Positions 36,538 to 48,139 of a DNA stretch of 64,000 nucleotides are shown here, in pieces. The notes beneath the pieces are model-generated. The model was not told the origin of the DNA. It saw only the letters and a program-made list of their open reading frames with translations, and made no database searches. The DNA is from Endothia cerciana (taxonomy: Eukaryota; Ascomycota; Sordariomycetes; Diaporthales; Cryphonectriaceae), in contig JALRMH010000084.1 of NCBI GenBank assembly GCA_026119935.1, forward strand, positions 21,274 to 85,273, in the 5' to 3' direction. The position numbers were made by a program, and so were the translations under genes. Numbering within the stretch: the first letter of the stretch is position 1; each line of letters opens with the position of its first letter.

Positions 36538-37180
36538 TCAACTACCTTCTGGAAGTGCGGAGCGTCCGACAGTGGACGCCTCGGACTCCTTTGCCAGCTT
36601 CCCGGCACGATCCTTGGCTATGTCCGCCATGGCCTTCCGGCAAGATTAGTGATCTTCCCCGGCTGAAGTCCTGGGGTATACTCACGTTGATGGCCTCCTC
36701 CTCCTCTGCAGGAAAGTCGCCCCTGGCGATGCGCCTCCTCATGTCCTCCATGATCACGTCCCTCGACCGGCCGTTCACAAAGACGACGTACCTGAGCCCT
36801 GGGTATCTGGCCTCATATTCCCTATTCAGGGCGGCCATCATGTCAGCCTCGGGTGCAGCGGAGGACTGCAGCTGGGCCTGCTCTGCTGCGCTCTGGGCGC
36901 TCTCGACCTTCCTCTCACCCAAGCGAGGGTGGGAGCCCAAGATGGAGAGAAGAGGTCTGCGGGCCAAAGGGTCTGGGTGTACGGTCTTTGCAACGACGAG
37001 CAACTGGTCGCGGAGGGTGTCTATCATCTCCGGATAGGTGGTGAAGGTGATGGAACGCAGCGTGGGCAAGGCGAAGGTGTGTAGTTCATGACTGGGCTCG
37101 AACAAGAGGTCAAGCACCGAGATCAGGGTCGGCTCAGGGAGCGATGCCAGCGTCGTAACATCTGGGAGAGTGGGCGCCAT
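36538..37180 (-). CDS. OHCU decarboxylase (urate catabolism), 2 exons
   Basis: The model is complement(join(36538..36633, 36686..37180)), 196 aa. The enzyme decarboxylates 2-oxo-4-hydroxy-4-carboxy-5-ureidoimidazoline to S-allantoin, after urate oxidase and the HIU hydrolase step. Diagnostic segments are LPTLRSITFTTYPEM, the active-site motif ILGSHPRLGERKV with SAQSAAEQAQL, LNREYEARYPGLRYVVFVNG, and RDVIMEDMRRRIARGDF. The intron is 52 nt with donor GTGAGT and a CTAAT branch region. Splicing gives EEEAINAMADIAKDRAGKL, matching the family end, whereas the unspliced frame diverges at once. The start is the ATG before APTLPDV. A longer upstream frame rich in Pro-Ser-Val comes from the GAGGCACTG minisatellite and is not taken. 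It is divergent from PRP19, with 501 bp between the starts. No peroxisomal SKL-type tail is seen. Confidence 0.92.
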
Positions 37181-37681
37181 GACTGCAGGGGTGACAGATG
37201 CTTGCTTACCCGACGGCGCTCGGCTGGTCTCAGTTGGTGAAGCCGTGTCGCAGGCAGTCTTGATCGATCTTTGAGGTGGTGAAGCTGGCAAGGTCTGGTT
37301 GGGAAGCTGGCAGCGGGCGTGGGAAAAGCCTCTGCGGATTGGAGGCGCTGAGGGCACTGGAGGCACTGAGGGCACTGGAGGCACTGAAAGCACCGTACAT
37401 ACTGTATGAGCACGGCACATACTACGGTAGGCAGTACTGGTACTATGGTACTAGGGACACGGCCGGGTGTACGTACCCAGACACCCGGCAGGGACAGGGT
37501 CAGGCCTGACAAGCCTGCCGCCAATTTTCCAGCTGCGAAGAAGAACAAGAAGAAAGAAGCTGGGCAGAGAGATCGAGCCCAGGACTTCCTCACACTCGAC
37601 AGCAACACGGTTGCGCCTCTTGCTCAGCTAACCCACCCCCCCACCAACTCAACCCAACCCAACCCAACCCAGCAGTCGAAG
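37181..37681. promoter_or_regulatory. divergent promoter region between OHCU decarboxylase and PRP19
   Basis: The 501-bp spacer drives both genes. Nearest the decarboxylase (about 37,345-37,395) is a short minisatellite of 9-18 bp units (GAGGCACTG / GAGGGCACTG). It is followed by GTAC-rich sequence (37,390-37,460) and, near PRP19, CCCAA/ACCCAACCC repeats (37,650-37,672). No TATA box is evident. Confidence 0.5.
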
Positions 37682-39286
37682 ATGCTGTGTGCCAGTGAGT
37701 TCAATCCCCCTTCCCACCTGCATCACTGGTCCCAGCCCCAGCCCTAGTCAGCATGCGACACCACCTACCGACCAGAGGCTAAACAATAACAACGACAACA
37801 GTCTCAGGTGAGGCTCCCGAGGAGCCCGTCGTTTCCAAGAAGACAGGCACCGTCTTCGAGAGGCGCCTGATCGAGAAGTACATCGAGGAGAATGGCAAGG
37901 ATCCCATCACCGCCGACGAGCTCGACCTGGACGACCTCCTGCCCATCAGGTCCGCCCGCGTCGTGCGACCGCGTCCGCCGACCCTGACCTCCATCCCCGC
38001 CCTCCTCTCTACCTTCCAGAACGAATGGGATGCGCTTGCCCTCGAGACCTTCAAGCTCAAGCAGCAGCTGTCCCAGACCCGCGATGAGCTGGCCAACGCG
38101 CTCTACCAACACGACGCCGCCGTCAGGGTCATTGCGCGCCTGACCAAGGAGCGCGACGAGGCGAGAGCTGCCCTCTCCACCGTCACCGTCACCGCCGGCG
38201 CCGGCGCGAATGGAGATGCCATGGCCGTAGACAGCGAGGCCCTGTCAGAAGAACTAGCCGAGCACGTCGATGACACGCAGGCCAGGTACGTCTTCCCCAT
38301 CCACACCTTCGGCATCTGCCGCACCAGCTGACCCATACTGCACCAGGCTGTCCAAGAGCCGGAAGAAGCGCCCCGTACCGAGCGGCTGGGCGAAGCCCGA
38401 TGAGATCGCATCCTTCGTGCCGCAATCCTCCGAGTCTCTGCCCGTGCCGCAGGCCTCCTCGATCGGGACAGAGGCAGGGTACGCGGCCGTGGGCGGCCTG
38501 AAGGGAGACGCGGCCATCTTCTCGATAGCCGCAGGCCAGGCGGAGCGGCCCCTGCAGGTGAACGAGCCCATCACGGACACGCTGTGGCACAACTCCAAGG
38601 TCATCTTCGCCACGTCAAAGGGGTCTGTCAAAGTCTTCGAGGGCGGCAGCGAGGTTGCGTCCTTTGCGGAACATGCGGGTCCGGCGACAGGCCTGTCGAT
38701 GCATCCCGGGGGCACGATCCTCGCGTCGGTCGGGCTTGACAAGAGTTTTGTCTTCTACGACCTGGACGCGCTCAAGAGGGTCACCCGGGTGTATACAAGC
38801 ACCCCCCTGACCGCGTGCGCATTTCACCCCGACGGTCACCTCTTTGCGGCGGGCACGAATGCGGGGGCCATCAAGATGTACCTCACCAAGACGGGCGAGG
38901 AAGCGGCGACGTTCTCTCTCGGAGCCCCGGTGGAGGCGCTCGTTTTCTCCGAGAACGGCTACTGGATAGCGGCAACAGCCAAGGGACAGACGACCGTGAC
39001 GGTGTTCGACCTGCGCAAGGAAGGGGATGCGGCCACGGCAAAGGTGCTGGACATCGGAAGCTCGGTGCAGAGCCTGGCATGGGACTACACGGGCCAGTTC
39101 CTGGCCACCGCCGGGCCATCGGGCGTCACTGTGCAGCAGTACGCCAAGGGCAGCAAGAAGTGGAGCGAGGCCCTCCAGAGCGCGACGCCCGCTGTTGCGG
39201 TGGCGTGGGGTGAGGAGGCCAAGAGGCTCGTGACGGTGAACGGAGACGGTGTGATCTCCGTGCTGGCTGCCCCAGATGCATCGTAG
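37682..39286 (+). CDS. PRP19: pre-mRNA-processing factor 19, U-box E3 ligase with WD40 repeats (3 exons)
   Basis: The model is join(37682..37694, 37802..38285, 38347..39286), 478 aa. Prp19 is the core of the NineTeen spliceosome complex, acting in spliceosome activation and DNA repair. Exon 1 is only 13 nt (MLCA plus one base). Splicing gives MLCAISGEAPEEPVVSKKTG, then TVFERRLIEKYI and the U-box (residues 1-70). A helical Prp19 tetramerisation region follows (about 65-140: FQNEWDALALETFKLKQQLS and onward), then a linker with SRKKRPVPSGW. A C-terminal WD40 propeller (about 190-478) contains repeats such as GPATGLSMHPGGTILASVGL and SVQSLAWDYTGQFLATAG. Donors are GTGAGT and GTACGT. The start matches the near-invariant MLCAISGE of the family. 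Confidence 0.95.
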
Positions 39287-40326
39287 GGACCGGAGGAGGG
39301 GGGGGGGGGCGCGTGCATCCCTGGGGGGACCAAGGAGGCGGGGCCTGATGGTGGACGGGACTGGCGGCGACGGCATGTCGAGATCGAGGGCGAGGCGATC
39401 CAGCGGGCTGTGGACTCAAAGTGCAGGGGAGCGTTACGAGGACCAAGGCATGTATCAAACGGTCAGGAGCTTATTGCGATAGGGGAAAGGAACTGGCTAT
39501 GTCTAGTCTAGTCCACGAGCGGACATGCTTCCCCCGGGCCAGATCATGCGGGAGGGGAGCATGACAGGAAAACCGACTCTATGAGGTGGGCATAGATGTG
39601 TTATCCTTAGTTGAGCCCCAGCCTATGTATCTAGTGACGCAGACCCAGGCCCAGGCCTAGGCCAGACCCAGGCTGGGCTGATCACCGGGTCTCGGCTCAT
39701 GGAACGGCAAACACTCGCGCGCCGGTGGGAGACGGTTGGAGAATGTGATGACGACGGGACCAGTACTACAAGAATTAATCTGTTCACGTTGCTCCTTCGC
39801 AGACGGACCGGATGCGCACCATGCAGGTGGAGGCTCACCCTTGCGGCACGAGCGGGCAGAAGACTGCAGGCTCTTCTCGTTCTGCCTTTCTTTTCGTTTT
39901 TTTGCGGCCGGATGATTTGATAATTACATTACTTACTGCCTTGCAATTAAGCTGCACCCACCTCCTGGCCTCCTTGCCCGTGCCTGTGCCTGGTGCCTGT
40001 CGCCTTGTCGCCTCTTGCCTCTGCGGAGAAGAGCACCGTCCTTCGGCCCTCTCGCCTCCATCTCCGTCCTCCCCCTTCACCAACTGCGAGAACCGCCGCC
40101 ACCACCCTGGGCAGCCGTGCCTTCTTCTGCCACGCCGTCACCATCGCCACTCCGACCGTGTCCGACCGCATCACCTGCCTGCCTACTACTACTACATAAC
40201 GTCAAAACAAACGCTGGTGGCGGGGGGGGTGCAGACCGTCATTGGGCTCGACCCGGCACTGTGTCGTGCCGCCTGTGTAGAAGACCCAAACCAGGACAGG
40301 ATAGAGGAGAGGGATGGAATAGGACC
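39287..40326. other. intergenic and 5' leader
   Basis: No separate gene is seen. A poly-G run (39,297-39,310) follows the PRP19 stop. The plus frame stays open for 104 codons before the chosen ATG at 40,327, but that part is of low complexity and leader-like. Confidence 0.55.
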
Positions 40327-42804
40327 ATGAGTGACTACGGCTACGCAATTGGCGTCGGTGCTGCACAGCTCGACGATCTGCACCGCGCCGTCGACCACAA
40401 CCTCGAGTACCACTTCGAGCCCGACCTCGACCCTGACTATATAGACGCCGGTGGCGATCCCGGCCTTGACGATGACGACAGCTACCCACACGAGGTTTCT
40501 TCGTCCCCCATGCCCTGGCATTCCGACGACCCCTCTGATCTTGACCGAACCGAAGGACCAGGGCATGGGCATGAGGTGGCTCTACAGGAGGAGAACCGTG
40601 CTGCGCTGGGCGATCTGGTGACCGAGTCAGATGGGGGGAACGACCTCGACGAGGGGCTCCAATATCATATTCCGGACAGACTTCACTACTTCTACAACCG
40701 CGGGTACGCCGGCGATAGACAGAGACAGGGCAGCCTCGGCGGCAGCTCTCTCGCCTCTCTCGCCTCCACTGCCAACGTGCGCTCCTCGGTCGGCTCGGCC
40801 TCTTCCGGAGCTGACACCGCCGCGCCCTCGCCCTTTCCTTCCGCCTCCTTGAATTCAGTCTCCGGCTCTGGCTCCGGCTCCGACCTCCTTCTCGACTCGG
40901 GTCCAGCATCCCCACAATCGAGGGGGTCGGCTTCTGGTTCTAACCCTGCCTCGGCATCATCCCCAGAACTTGCACGCCCGCGCTACCGGCGACACCACGC
41001 TCGACCGCCCCAGAGTCTTGACGCCGACAACGCCCGTGCCTCGCCACGCCGCCCCAGCCTAACGCCCACCATTCACCCTAACCGCCGCCTACCTCAACCT
41101 CGGTACCACGTCCCAACCCGAATTCGCCCAATATACCAACCCGCCGAATTTCGTGACCACGACAGCGTCTTGTCTGACGACCCTTCCTCGCCGTCCTCGG
41201 ATCACGAGCTGGACCTCGCATCACCTCGGCCACACCTCAGACGGGCCCCAAATCAGCCGTCAGCGAGCTCCGACCCCCCTGGAGACGACCGTCCCGAGCA
41301 GGGCTCCGGCCGCCCTGCTGAGGACGCACGGCCCCCCTTTCCTGGCCAACTCAGCCCAGCGCTGGTGGCCTTTCTCGCCGGTGAAGACCCGCGGGAAATG
41401 GAGGACGTCTTCTCACGGCAAGAACGACGACTGCGTCACCCGAGGGCCCGCAGGGCTTCAAGGGTAGCTCGGGAGGCTAGCATGCCGCACCGACACAGAG
41501 GCGGAGCCGCGAGAAGGCCATCCCCCGCCGTCGACTGGGGCTCTGACTTGGACTTCGGAGGGAGCTTGGATGGAGACGATGAGCTGATCGAGGTGGTCTT
41601 GGATCGCCAGGTGGAGGTCCCTCCCGTGCAGCGCCAGCAGAGGCAGCAACAGAGGCACCACAGGCGCTCCGGACAACCCAGCCAGTCCATCCGTCGCCAC
41701 AACAGCGCTGAGCAGCAGGGGGCGGCGGTTGATGTGATCGACCTCACCGAGGAGCCAGATAGCCCCGTTCTGCTGCACCAGCGCCCCATCCACCTCCGCC
41801 GAGACATCGTTCATGATAACATGCGCGAGATCCAGGATCGGCAGCATGGTCGACGGCAGCAGCCCCCTCGGAACCCCCGAAGGCAAATGTCCCAGATTGG
41901 CCGTACCCCTTCGCTTGCCCGCAGTGACGGCAGCATCTTGGGACAACCCCAACCCCCTGTTATCGACCTTACAAACAGCTCAGACGAAGCTGCCCGAGAC
42001 GACGAGCTCGGGCTCGGTCTCGAAGAGCTCGAGATCCCCGCCAACCGTCGTTTACCAGCCCCCATGCCTGCCGCCCAACGAAATCACCGGCGGAGCGTTG
42101 AGTTTCTCGGTCCCGACCGTGGCTTCATACCCAACTTTCCTAGACTTGGCAGCATAGGCAGCTTTCGGAGCCTCCTCCCCGGTTTTGTCGCTGATCACAT
42201 TGGTCGCAACGACGCCGAGTTCCAGCTTATCAATGCACACCAATTCCCAATGAATGCGAACCCTCTTGCGGGCAACCAGCCCGAGTTCAACTATCAGGCA
42301 AATGGCTTTGGCGGTCTTGCTGGTCGCCAGCCTACCCCCAAGCCCGACTTTGAGGCCCCTCCTCCTGCTCGACCAGGCTTCACCCGCCACACCGGCCCCG
42401 ACAGAGATACAAATGACGAGATGGTCGTCGTCTGCGCTAGCTGCGACAATGAGTTGAAGTACTCGGCCGATAATGACGACGACGGTCCCCGCCCCACCAA
42501 GCGCCCCAGGAACAAGAAGGATCGCGAGGAGCACCACTTCTGGGCTGTCAAGCATTGTGGTCACGTGAGTTGCCCCTGCTGACCCGAGTGAAGCATCAGG
42601 TACGTGCTTGCTAAACTGGTTCGGTACATACAGGTCTACTGCAAGAGCTGCTACGAGAGCCGCAAGAAGATCAAGAGCAAGGACTACGACAAGCTTGGTT
42701 TCCAAGTTGATACCTCGAACAAGACGCCAAAGATCTTCTGCGCGGTCGACAGTTGCGACTCGGACGTAACCAACAATCAGAACTGGGTTGGCATCTTCAT
42801 GTGA
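40327..42804 (+). CDS. large acidic RING-finger protein with SUMO-interaction-like motifs (candidate SUMO-targeted ubiquitin ligase subunit)
   Basis: The model is join(40327..42564, 42634..42804), 802 aa. Residues 1-700 are disordered, acidic and Ser/Pro/Arg-rich. Two VIDLT motifs (VIDLTEEPDS near 470, VIDLTNSSDE near 545) have the hydrophobic-plus-acidic form of SUMO-interaction motifs. The C-terminus forms a RING-like zinc site split by the only intron: Cys703-x2-Cys706, Cys744-x-His746, Cys749-x2-Cys752 and Cys782-x4-Cys787. A 37-residue acidic/basic loop with a nuclear-localisation-like RPTKRPRNKK separates the first two pairs. This C-terminus (HFWAVKHCGHVYCKSCYESR, ending NWVGIFM) resembles the fungal Slx5-like cell-cycle control proteins. 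The role as the SUMO-reading partner of an Slx8-type ligase is inferred from this layout. The intron donor is GTGAGT and the acceptor is TACAG. Confidence 0.85.
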
Positions 42805-43964
42805 TCGAGCTATGCTGCCGTACAAACGCACCCCGACCTTTTCCCTTCGTACTGCAGACACCGATTCTTAACGATAATACATTTGCATGGCGTTGGGGGA
42901 TACTCGCAATTCTTGTTTTAGGCACAGCAGCATGGCGGTGGGCAAGGATAGTGTTACAGGCTCGGTGGCAAACGGTACGGACAGATACTAGGGGAATGGC
43001 GGCGTCATGGAGACAACGTGGAGGGACGTAGGGTCTACACATGGGCGCTTGTGATGGTGGGTCCCCGAAGGTATCACGGTGTTCGTCTCCGCATGTCCCC
43101 CGGCTAAGCAGCCTCAGCCAGCTTCATCATGTTCTAGTGCTCGGTGTCAATAGCAGTGAGTGGCCCTGCCTCTTACTTGCAGATTTAGTCTCACGTGTCC
43201 CACTACCTACCTGCCTTGATTACCACCCTCCAACGCACTTATGTATGTGGAGAACTCCCCTGGCCACTTTGGAAAACCGGTGCTCTATTTAGGTGGTGAT
43301 GCTGTTAGTCATGACTATTCCATCTCTGAAAGTGCAGACTCTCATGTTCTTGTCCTCCCTCCCCCCTACAGCACACTACCACCCAGTCCTGCCTTGCGCT
43401 CTTTGACTAAGATGACATGTCATCTGAAGTGTCCCCAGACTTTTCCAAGACGACGCGCAGATTTGCTGGGAGGTCTGAAACAATAATGCCATCTCTCCCC
43501 TGCTGTCGGTACGCGCCTTGGGCCGGAACTTGCATGGGTTCTCAACGGCCCATGAGCGGTGTGATAAAGTTGCTCGTGCAGACAGAGTCCTGTGGCCGCA
43601 ACAAGGACACTCGGGCCTCACCCCAGATCCTTATGGAGTCGGGATGTTCTTGGGGAAAAGGGACTCTTCAAAAAGAGAAAAGGCTTCTTGTTTGTAAGAA
43701 GGGTGTTTTAGGGGAGGAAAATTTGGGGGGGGGGGGGGGAGAAGGTGTGCGGTAAATATCTACTAAGCGATTCAATAATCATCCAATATCAAACTCGAGT
43801 TAAGGGGTATCTTCTTTATTCTATCTTTTGAGGGCTTACCTAAGCTTACGGTGCCAGCTCCTCCAAGATAGTTGTGGCAGCCACTCTGGTCGCAGGGGAA
43901 AATCTCTTGAGATCCGGTGTTTGGGTCGTCCATGGCAGAAGGCTCTCGGCGACCCTGCTGCTGC
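42805..43964. other. intergenic between convergent genes
   Basis: No supported gene. A poly-G tract lies at about 43,725-43,739. Confidence 0.6.
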
Positions 43965-45794
43965 TCAATACACGAAGCGGAAATCCAATCTCCTGTTGCC
44001 ATCTTTCTCCCGCGACTCCGTATCGTTCTGATACGCTGCCCTCTCCTCAGCGCTCATCGCCGACCACTGCCGTTCCTTCTTTCTGTTCAGGTGCATCAGG
44101 ACCTGACGCTGCACCAGTATGGCCAGTAAGGTGAGCACACAGATGGCCAGCAGCACCGAGTTCCCTACATGGTAGTAAGGCGAATCCCACGACCGGTAGA
44201 TCTGACTCCCGATGAGTGACCCGACCTGCACAATCACATTGTAGGTGGCTGCCGTGATTGCACGCTTCTTCACGTCGAAGCTGTTCTCGCTGATCCAGCC
44301 TGAGACGATGGGGTGGAAATAGGGGTATCCCGAGATCAGCGTGATCAGGCTGAACCTCCCCCAGTCTCGACCGCCATTGGGAAGGGATATGAGAGCGATA
44401 AGGAGAGGCATGATCCAGAACTCCCCGAAGAAAGCATGAAAGGTACGCTCGTTGAAGTGATCACTACTCCAGGCCAGTGTCAACATGGTGATGATCTGAA
44501 GCACAGCCGATGGGATCGTCAACATGTTGGAGTCAAAGGTCGAGAAGTGGAGCCTCTTCAGCGTGAGGGTCAAGTAACCCGTCACTGGCGTCGCGGGGAT
44601 GTATGCGACGAGGCCGATGAAGTAGAGGCCGAACATGGACGGATCCTTCCAGGTCTCCTTGATGTCCTTCCAGGTGGCTGGCTCTCGAATCGCCGTGAGG
44701 CCCTTGGCGGGATCATCCCGGAGTATTCGCTGTTTGAAAAGTCCTCTCAGCACCGAATCCCAATCGTACCTTGTAGATGAGTTGGCGGCGGACAACAGAC
44801 GTGGCTGGACTTACGTTGACCATAATCACCTCCTCCCGCTCTGTGAACCACGGCTTCCGCCAAAGGGGCCCCTTGGTCGACGTGGGAGACGCCGGTAGGT
44901 ACAATAAGGACTGCACGTCCAGATGGTGTCAGCATAGCTCCATCTCGACCACAACCCATCCCAGGCCCCGTAGAAACCACTCACGAAGAAGGCGATAACG
45001 CAGGTCAACAGGCCCTCGAGCAAGAAGAGCCAGAACCAACCCGGCTTGTCCTGCACACCCCTCATCTCCAGGATGCCCACGGCCAGCAGCGCAGATATGA
45101 CTCTCGCCACATCTGGTCTCTGTAATAAGTAAGATGGTCCCACGGATTGGACAGGAGACAGAGATCATGAGGACGACTGACTGAGTGTGGACCAGAACGT
45201 GGCCAGCCGGACCGAGAGCTCCTTCGACGTGTAGAAATACGTGGCGAACAGGACGGTGCCCGGGATGAAACCGCCTTCGAAGAGGCCAATGAAGGCGCGT
45301 CCCAGGTAGAAACCCGTCCTGTTTGTCATAAACGACTGCGCCCAGCTGACAGTCGACCAGCACATCATCATAGTTGGCAGGACATAACGGAAGCCGTACC
45401 GCTTGGTGAGCATCTGGACGGGGAATTCAGCCGTAAGAAAGGCCATAAGCTGAATTGTCGTGCCGTTGTTGTAGTCGTCGGTGCTCAAACCCAAGTCAGC
45501 CAGGAGGTCGTCAGCTGTCGCGTTTGAAAGGTTGCCACGGTCGAGCTGAAGTGCGAAGAACATCAGACATAACCAGCTGAGCAGGTACATGTCACACTTG
45601 CGCACAACTCGTCGTTCCTCGGCCTCGGTCCAGGTCGCCGTGGGATCCCAGCGGTGTTTCCCCTCGTAGGAGTCATGGGGAGGTATTGTGCTGGCGAGCT
45701 GATCGCGGCCGACATGAGCCTCGGAGACCTGAGCGATAGAGCCGCTGTCGCTAACGGTCTTCGTCGGAAAGGCCTCGACATCCTTGGTGTCCAT
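43965..45794 (-). CDS. MFS transporter, anion:cation symporter / allantoate permease (Dal5) family, 4 exons
   Basis: The model is complement(join(43965..44729, 44815..44910, 44985..45112, 45182..45794)), 533 aa. It is a plasma-membrane carrier with about 12 membrane spans. Family marks are the first span YLLSWLCLMFFALQLDRGNL, QLMAFLTAEFPVQMLTKRYG, and GRAFIGLFEGGFIPGTVLF with YFYTSKELSVRLA. After splicing come STLNVARVISALLAVGILEM, KPGWFWLFLLEGLLT, the loop KPWFTEREEVIMVNRILRDD, and PVTGYLTLTLKRLHFSTFDS. Intron 1 was placed (acceptor CCAG before ATGTGG) because only this join gives the consensus TLNVARVIS. Substrates in the family include allantoate, nicotinate, pantothenate, biotin precursors and sulfonates. 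The divergent TauD-type dioxygenase suggests an organic sulfonate or a similar acid, which is an inference. Confidence 0.92.
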
Positions 45795-46943
45795 CTTGAG
45801 AGCTCCAAGAGAAGCAAACGCAACACCAATCTGCGACGAGTATGTCCGGGTCTGGCTGAGGTCCGTTCTGGCAAGGAAGAAGAGGCCGGGGCAAGCCCCC
45901 TCCGGCTGGGCAGAGAGAACGACCTGTGAAAATATATCCGGGCTGATGGAAGGGCAGGTCAGCCCGCGCCTGTGTCTGGACTACACCACCGACGACATCG
46001 ACCAGGGAGAATCCCGTCTTCTGTCAGACTTTTTCTCGTCAGGGGCTAGCTCGATATTCCCACTGGTGAGGGCGAGCGGTGACACTGGCCGCGAAGCCGA
46101 AGCTCCTGTCTGAGACCAGCAGAGGCTGGACCAGACGCGTGCCGTGCCGTGCCTACAACAGCCTGGACGAGGTGACAGACCAGACCGGACCAGACCAGAC
46201 CGGACCAGACCAGACCATTCCTTGGCCTGATCCATCCTCCACACCCTGTTAGGGCCGGCAAGCATGTGTGTGCACATGTCACCGCGCCGCCAACTCCCGA
46301 AGGAGATACTAGTCGCCGGCGACCAGACCGAATAGGGACCTGCCAAGCGGCCGGAAGGAGGACAGGCTGACCAGGGGTGCCTCCGGACCTGAGACGGACG
46401 ACGAATGCAACGCCGGTGCACTTGCCTTCTTTTGCGGAGTACAGCCGCATTCCCTCACTGGCACCTCGGATGGCGTCAGTGCTCGCCTCCGAGATTTTCT
46501 CCGCCGGCGCTATGGCAACATCCACACGTCTTCAGAGGCCTTTCCTCGGGGGTTCTGAGGATGCTGCGCTACTCGGTGGGACGATGTACCTACTGCCGCG
46601 TATAGAGAACCGTGCTCTCGAGGCGGGCTCTCGTGCCGTCCGAACACACCGGTCACCGGTGCATGTCAACGATACAGCGGACGAGAGTTGGCTGATGGCC
46701 CGTACAACACGGCCCGCTTGACTTCATCGTGAGGGGGTATATCTCTGATCGCGGCCCTGCTTGTGTCCCTGTACCCGAAGTACAAGGTGCCTGGTGATAG
46801 GCTCCTCGTCGAACCTGCAGTGAAGCGTTTTGCATATCTGCTCCGTTCTTGTATCGCTAGTGCACTCAGGTTCTTTCTGCATCGCCCTTTTCTCTACCAC
46901 ACACAACCAAAACACCTGCTTCTGTCCCAATGCGCCTGTCGCC
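45795..46943. promoter_or_regulatory. divergent spacer between MFS transporter and TauD-type dioxygenase
   Basis: A 1.15-kb region shared as upstream sequence. It contains an ACCAG/GACCA pentamer array (about 46,178-46,218) and no convincing ORF. Such arrangements often allow co-regulation, but no known operator was identified. Confidence 0.45.
46178..46218. repeat. GACCA pentamer minisatellite
   Basis: About eight units of GACCA/GACCG in tandem, between the divergent transporter and dioxygenase genes. Confidence 0.8.
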
Positions 46944-48139
46944 ATGCCTTCTGTCGAGCTTCCGGCTACCGAGCAGAAGCTTGAGGGCCAGTTCTTTGGC
47001 GGGAACACCCAGGCGCGCACGCGTCTTCTCAAGCCTCTGAAGTACGGTGGCAGCTTGGACAACTTCAAGCACCAAGACCTGACACCAGTAATCGCTCGCG
47101 AATATGAGGGGTTGCAGGTGAGGGATCTCTTGAGATGGGGTGATGACATGATAAGAGACCTCGCCGTCACAGGTTAGTTTACCACTTTCTTCAGGGGCTG
47201 CAATTTTTGCTGGGCTGACGTTGCTTCAGTGTCGCAGCGGGGTGTGGTTTTCCTGCGGGAACAAGACGTTACGCCCACCGAGATGAAGGATTTAATGTTG
47301 CGGATAACAGGGCTGTCCGGATGTGTGAGTTCTGCTCGGGACTCCAGTCTCACACAGGATACAGTGCTTGGACTGACCGGCCTGGGCAGCCCGAATCGTC
47401 CGGCCTTCACATCCATCCCCTGACGGAAGAGGGAAGTGAGCTGGGTGACCAGATCAGTGTTATCAGCAGCGAGAAGCAGAAGAAGGGCGGCGGCCTGACG
47501 CATCAGCTCTCGGACGTCAGCAGGTTCGCATCAGCAGGTTGGCATTCGGATATCACATTCGAGCCCGTGCCGTCAGACTACGCCATGCTGAAGATTCACA
47601 CCCTACCGCCGACGGGAGGAGACACCCTCTGGACTTCAGGCTACGAAATCTACGACAGGCTGTCACCTGCCATGCGAACCATGCTGGAGTCCCTCACAGC
47701 GACTCACGATGCAAAGTTCTTCATGGAGGAGGCCGAGCGGCTGGGGAATCCTCTGAGGAAGGGCATCAGGGGGAGCCCGTTGAACCAAGGGGATCGTCTG
47801 ACGGCCGTGCACCCTGTGATCAGAACAAATCCTGTGACGGGCTGGAAATCTGTTTACGTCAACAAGGGCTTCACCAAGCGAATCAACGGGGTCACCAAGG
47901 ATGAGTCTGATCTCCTGCTCGGCTATCTCTTCAACATCGTCACGCAGAACCATGATGCTCAGGTTCGGTTCAAGTGGCGAGCAAATGATCTCGCCATCTG
48001 GGACAATCGTTCCACGTGGCACTGCGCTACTTATGATTATGTGGAGGCGCGTGCAGGTGATAGGGTCTGCAGTCTCGGGGAGGCCCCATACCTGGACTTG
48101 ACATCAAAGGGTAGAAGAGAGGATCTCGGTTTGATGTGA
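46944..48139 (+). CDS. TauD/TfdA-type Fe(II)/2-oxoglutarate dioxygenase, 3 exons
   Basis: The model is join(46944..47172, 47230..47324, 47390..48139), 357 aa. The family oxidises taurine, alkylsulfonates, phenoxyacids or similar substrates, releasing sulfite or another leaving group. The iron triad is complete: His160 and Asp162 in AGWHSDITFE, and His319 in RSTWHCATYDY. Arg333 (GDRVCSLGEAP) is the expected 2-oxoglutarate carboxylate ligand. N-terminal marks are RGVVFLREQDVTPTEM and, after splicing, TGLSGCPESSGLHIHPLT, which fits the fungal consensus. Donors are GTTAGT and GTGAGT. The ATG at 46,944 begins MPSVELPATEQKLEGQFFGG, a normal fungal start. The divergent Dal5-type carrier and the Zn2Cys6 gene 1.2 kb downstream suggest a small uptake-and-degradation module. 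The substrate is not determinable here. Confidence 0.93.

Noticed and set aside
37181..37420. Upstream extension of the OHCU decarboxylase frame (80 codons)
   Set aside because: It translates the GAGGCACTG minisatellite (Pro-Ser-Val repeats). The enzyme's usual start is at 37,180.
42052..42861. 269-codon minus-strand ORF opposite the RING gene
   Set aside because: Val/Leu/Ala-rich shadow spanning the intron and RING exon. No family features.
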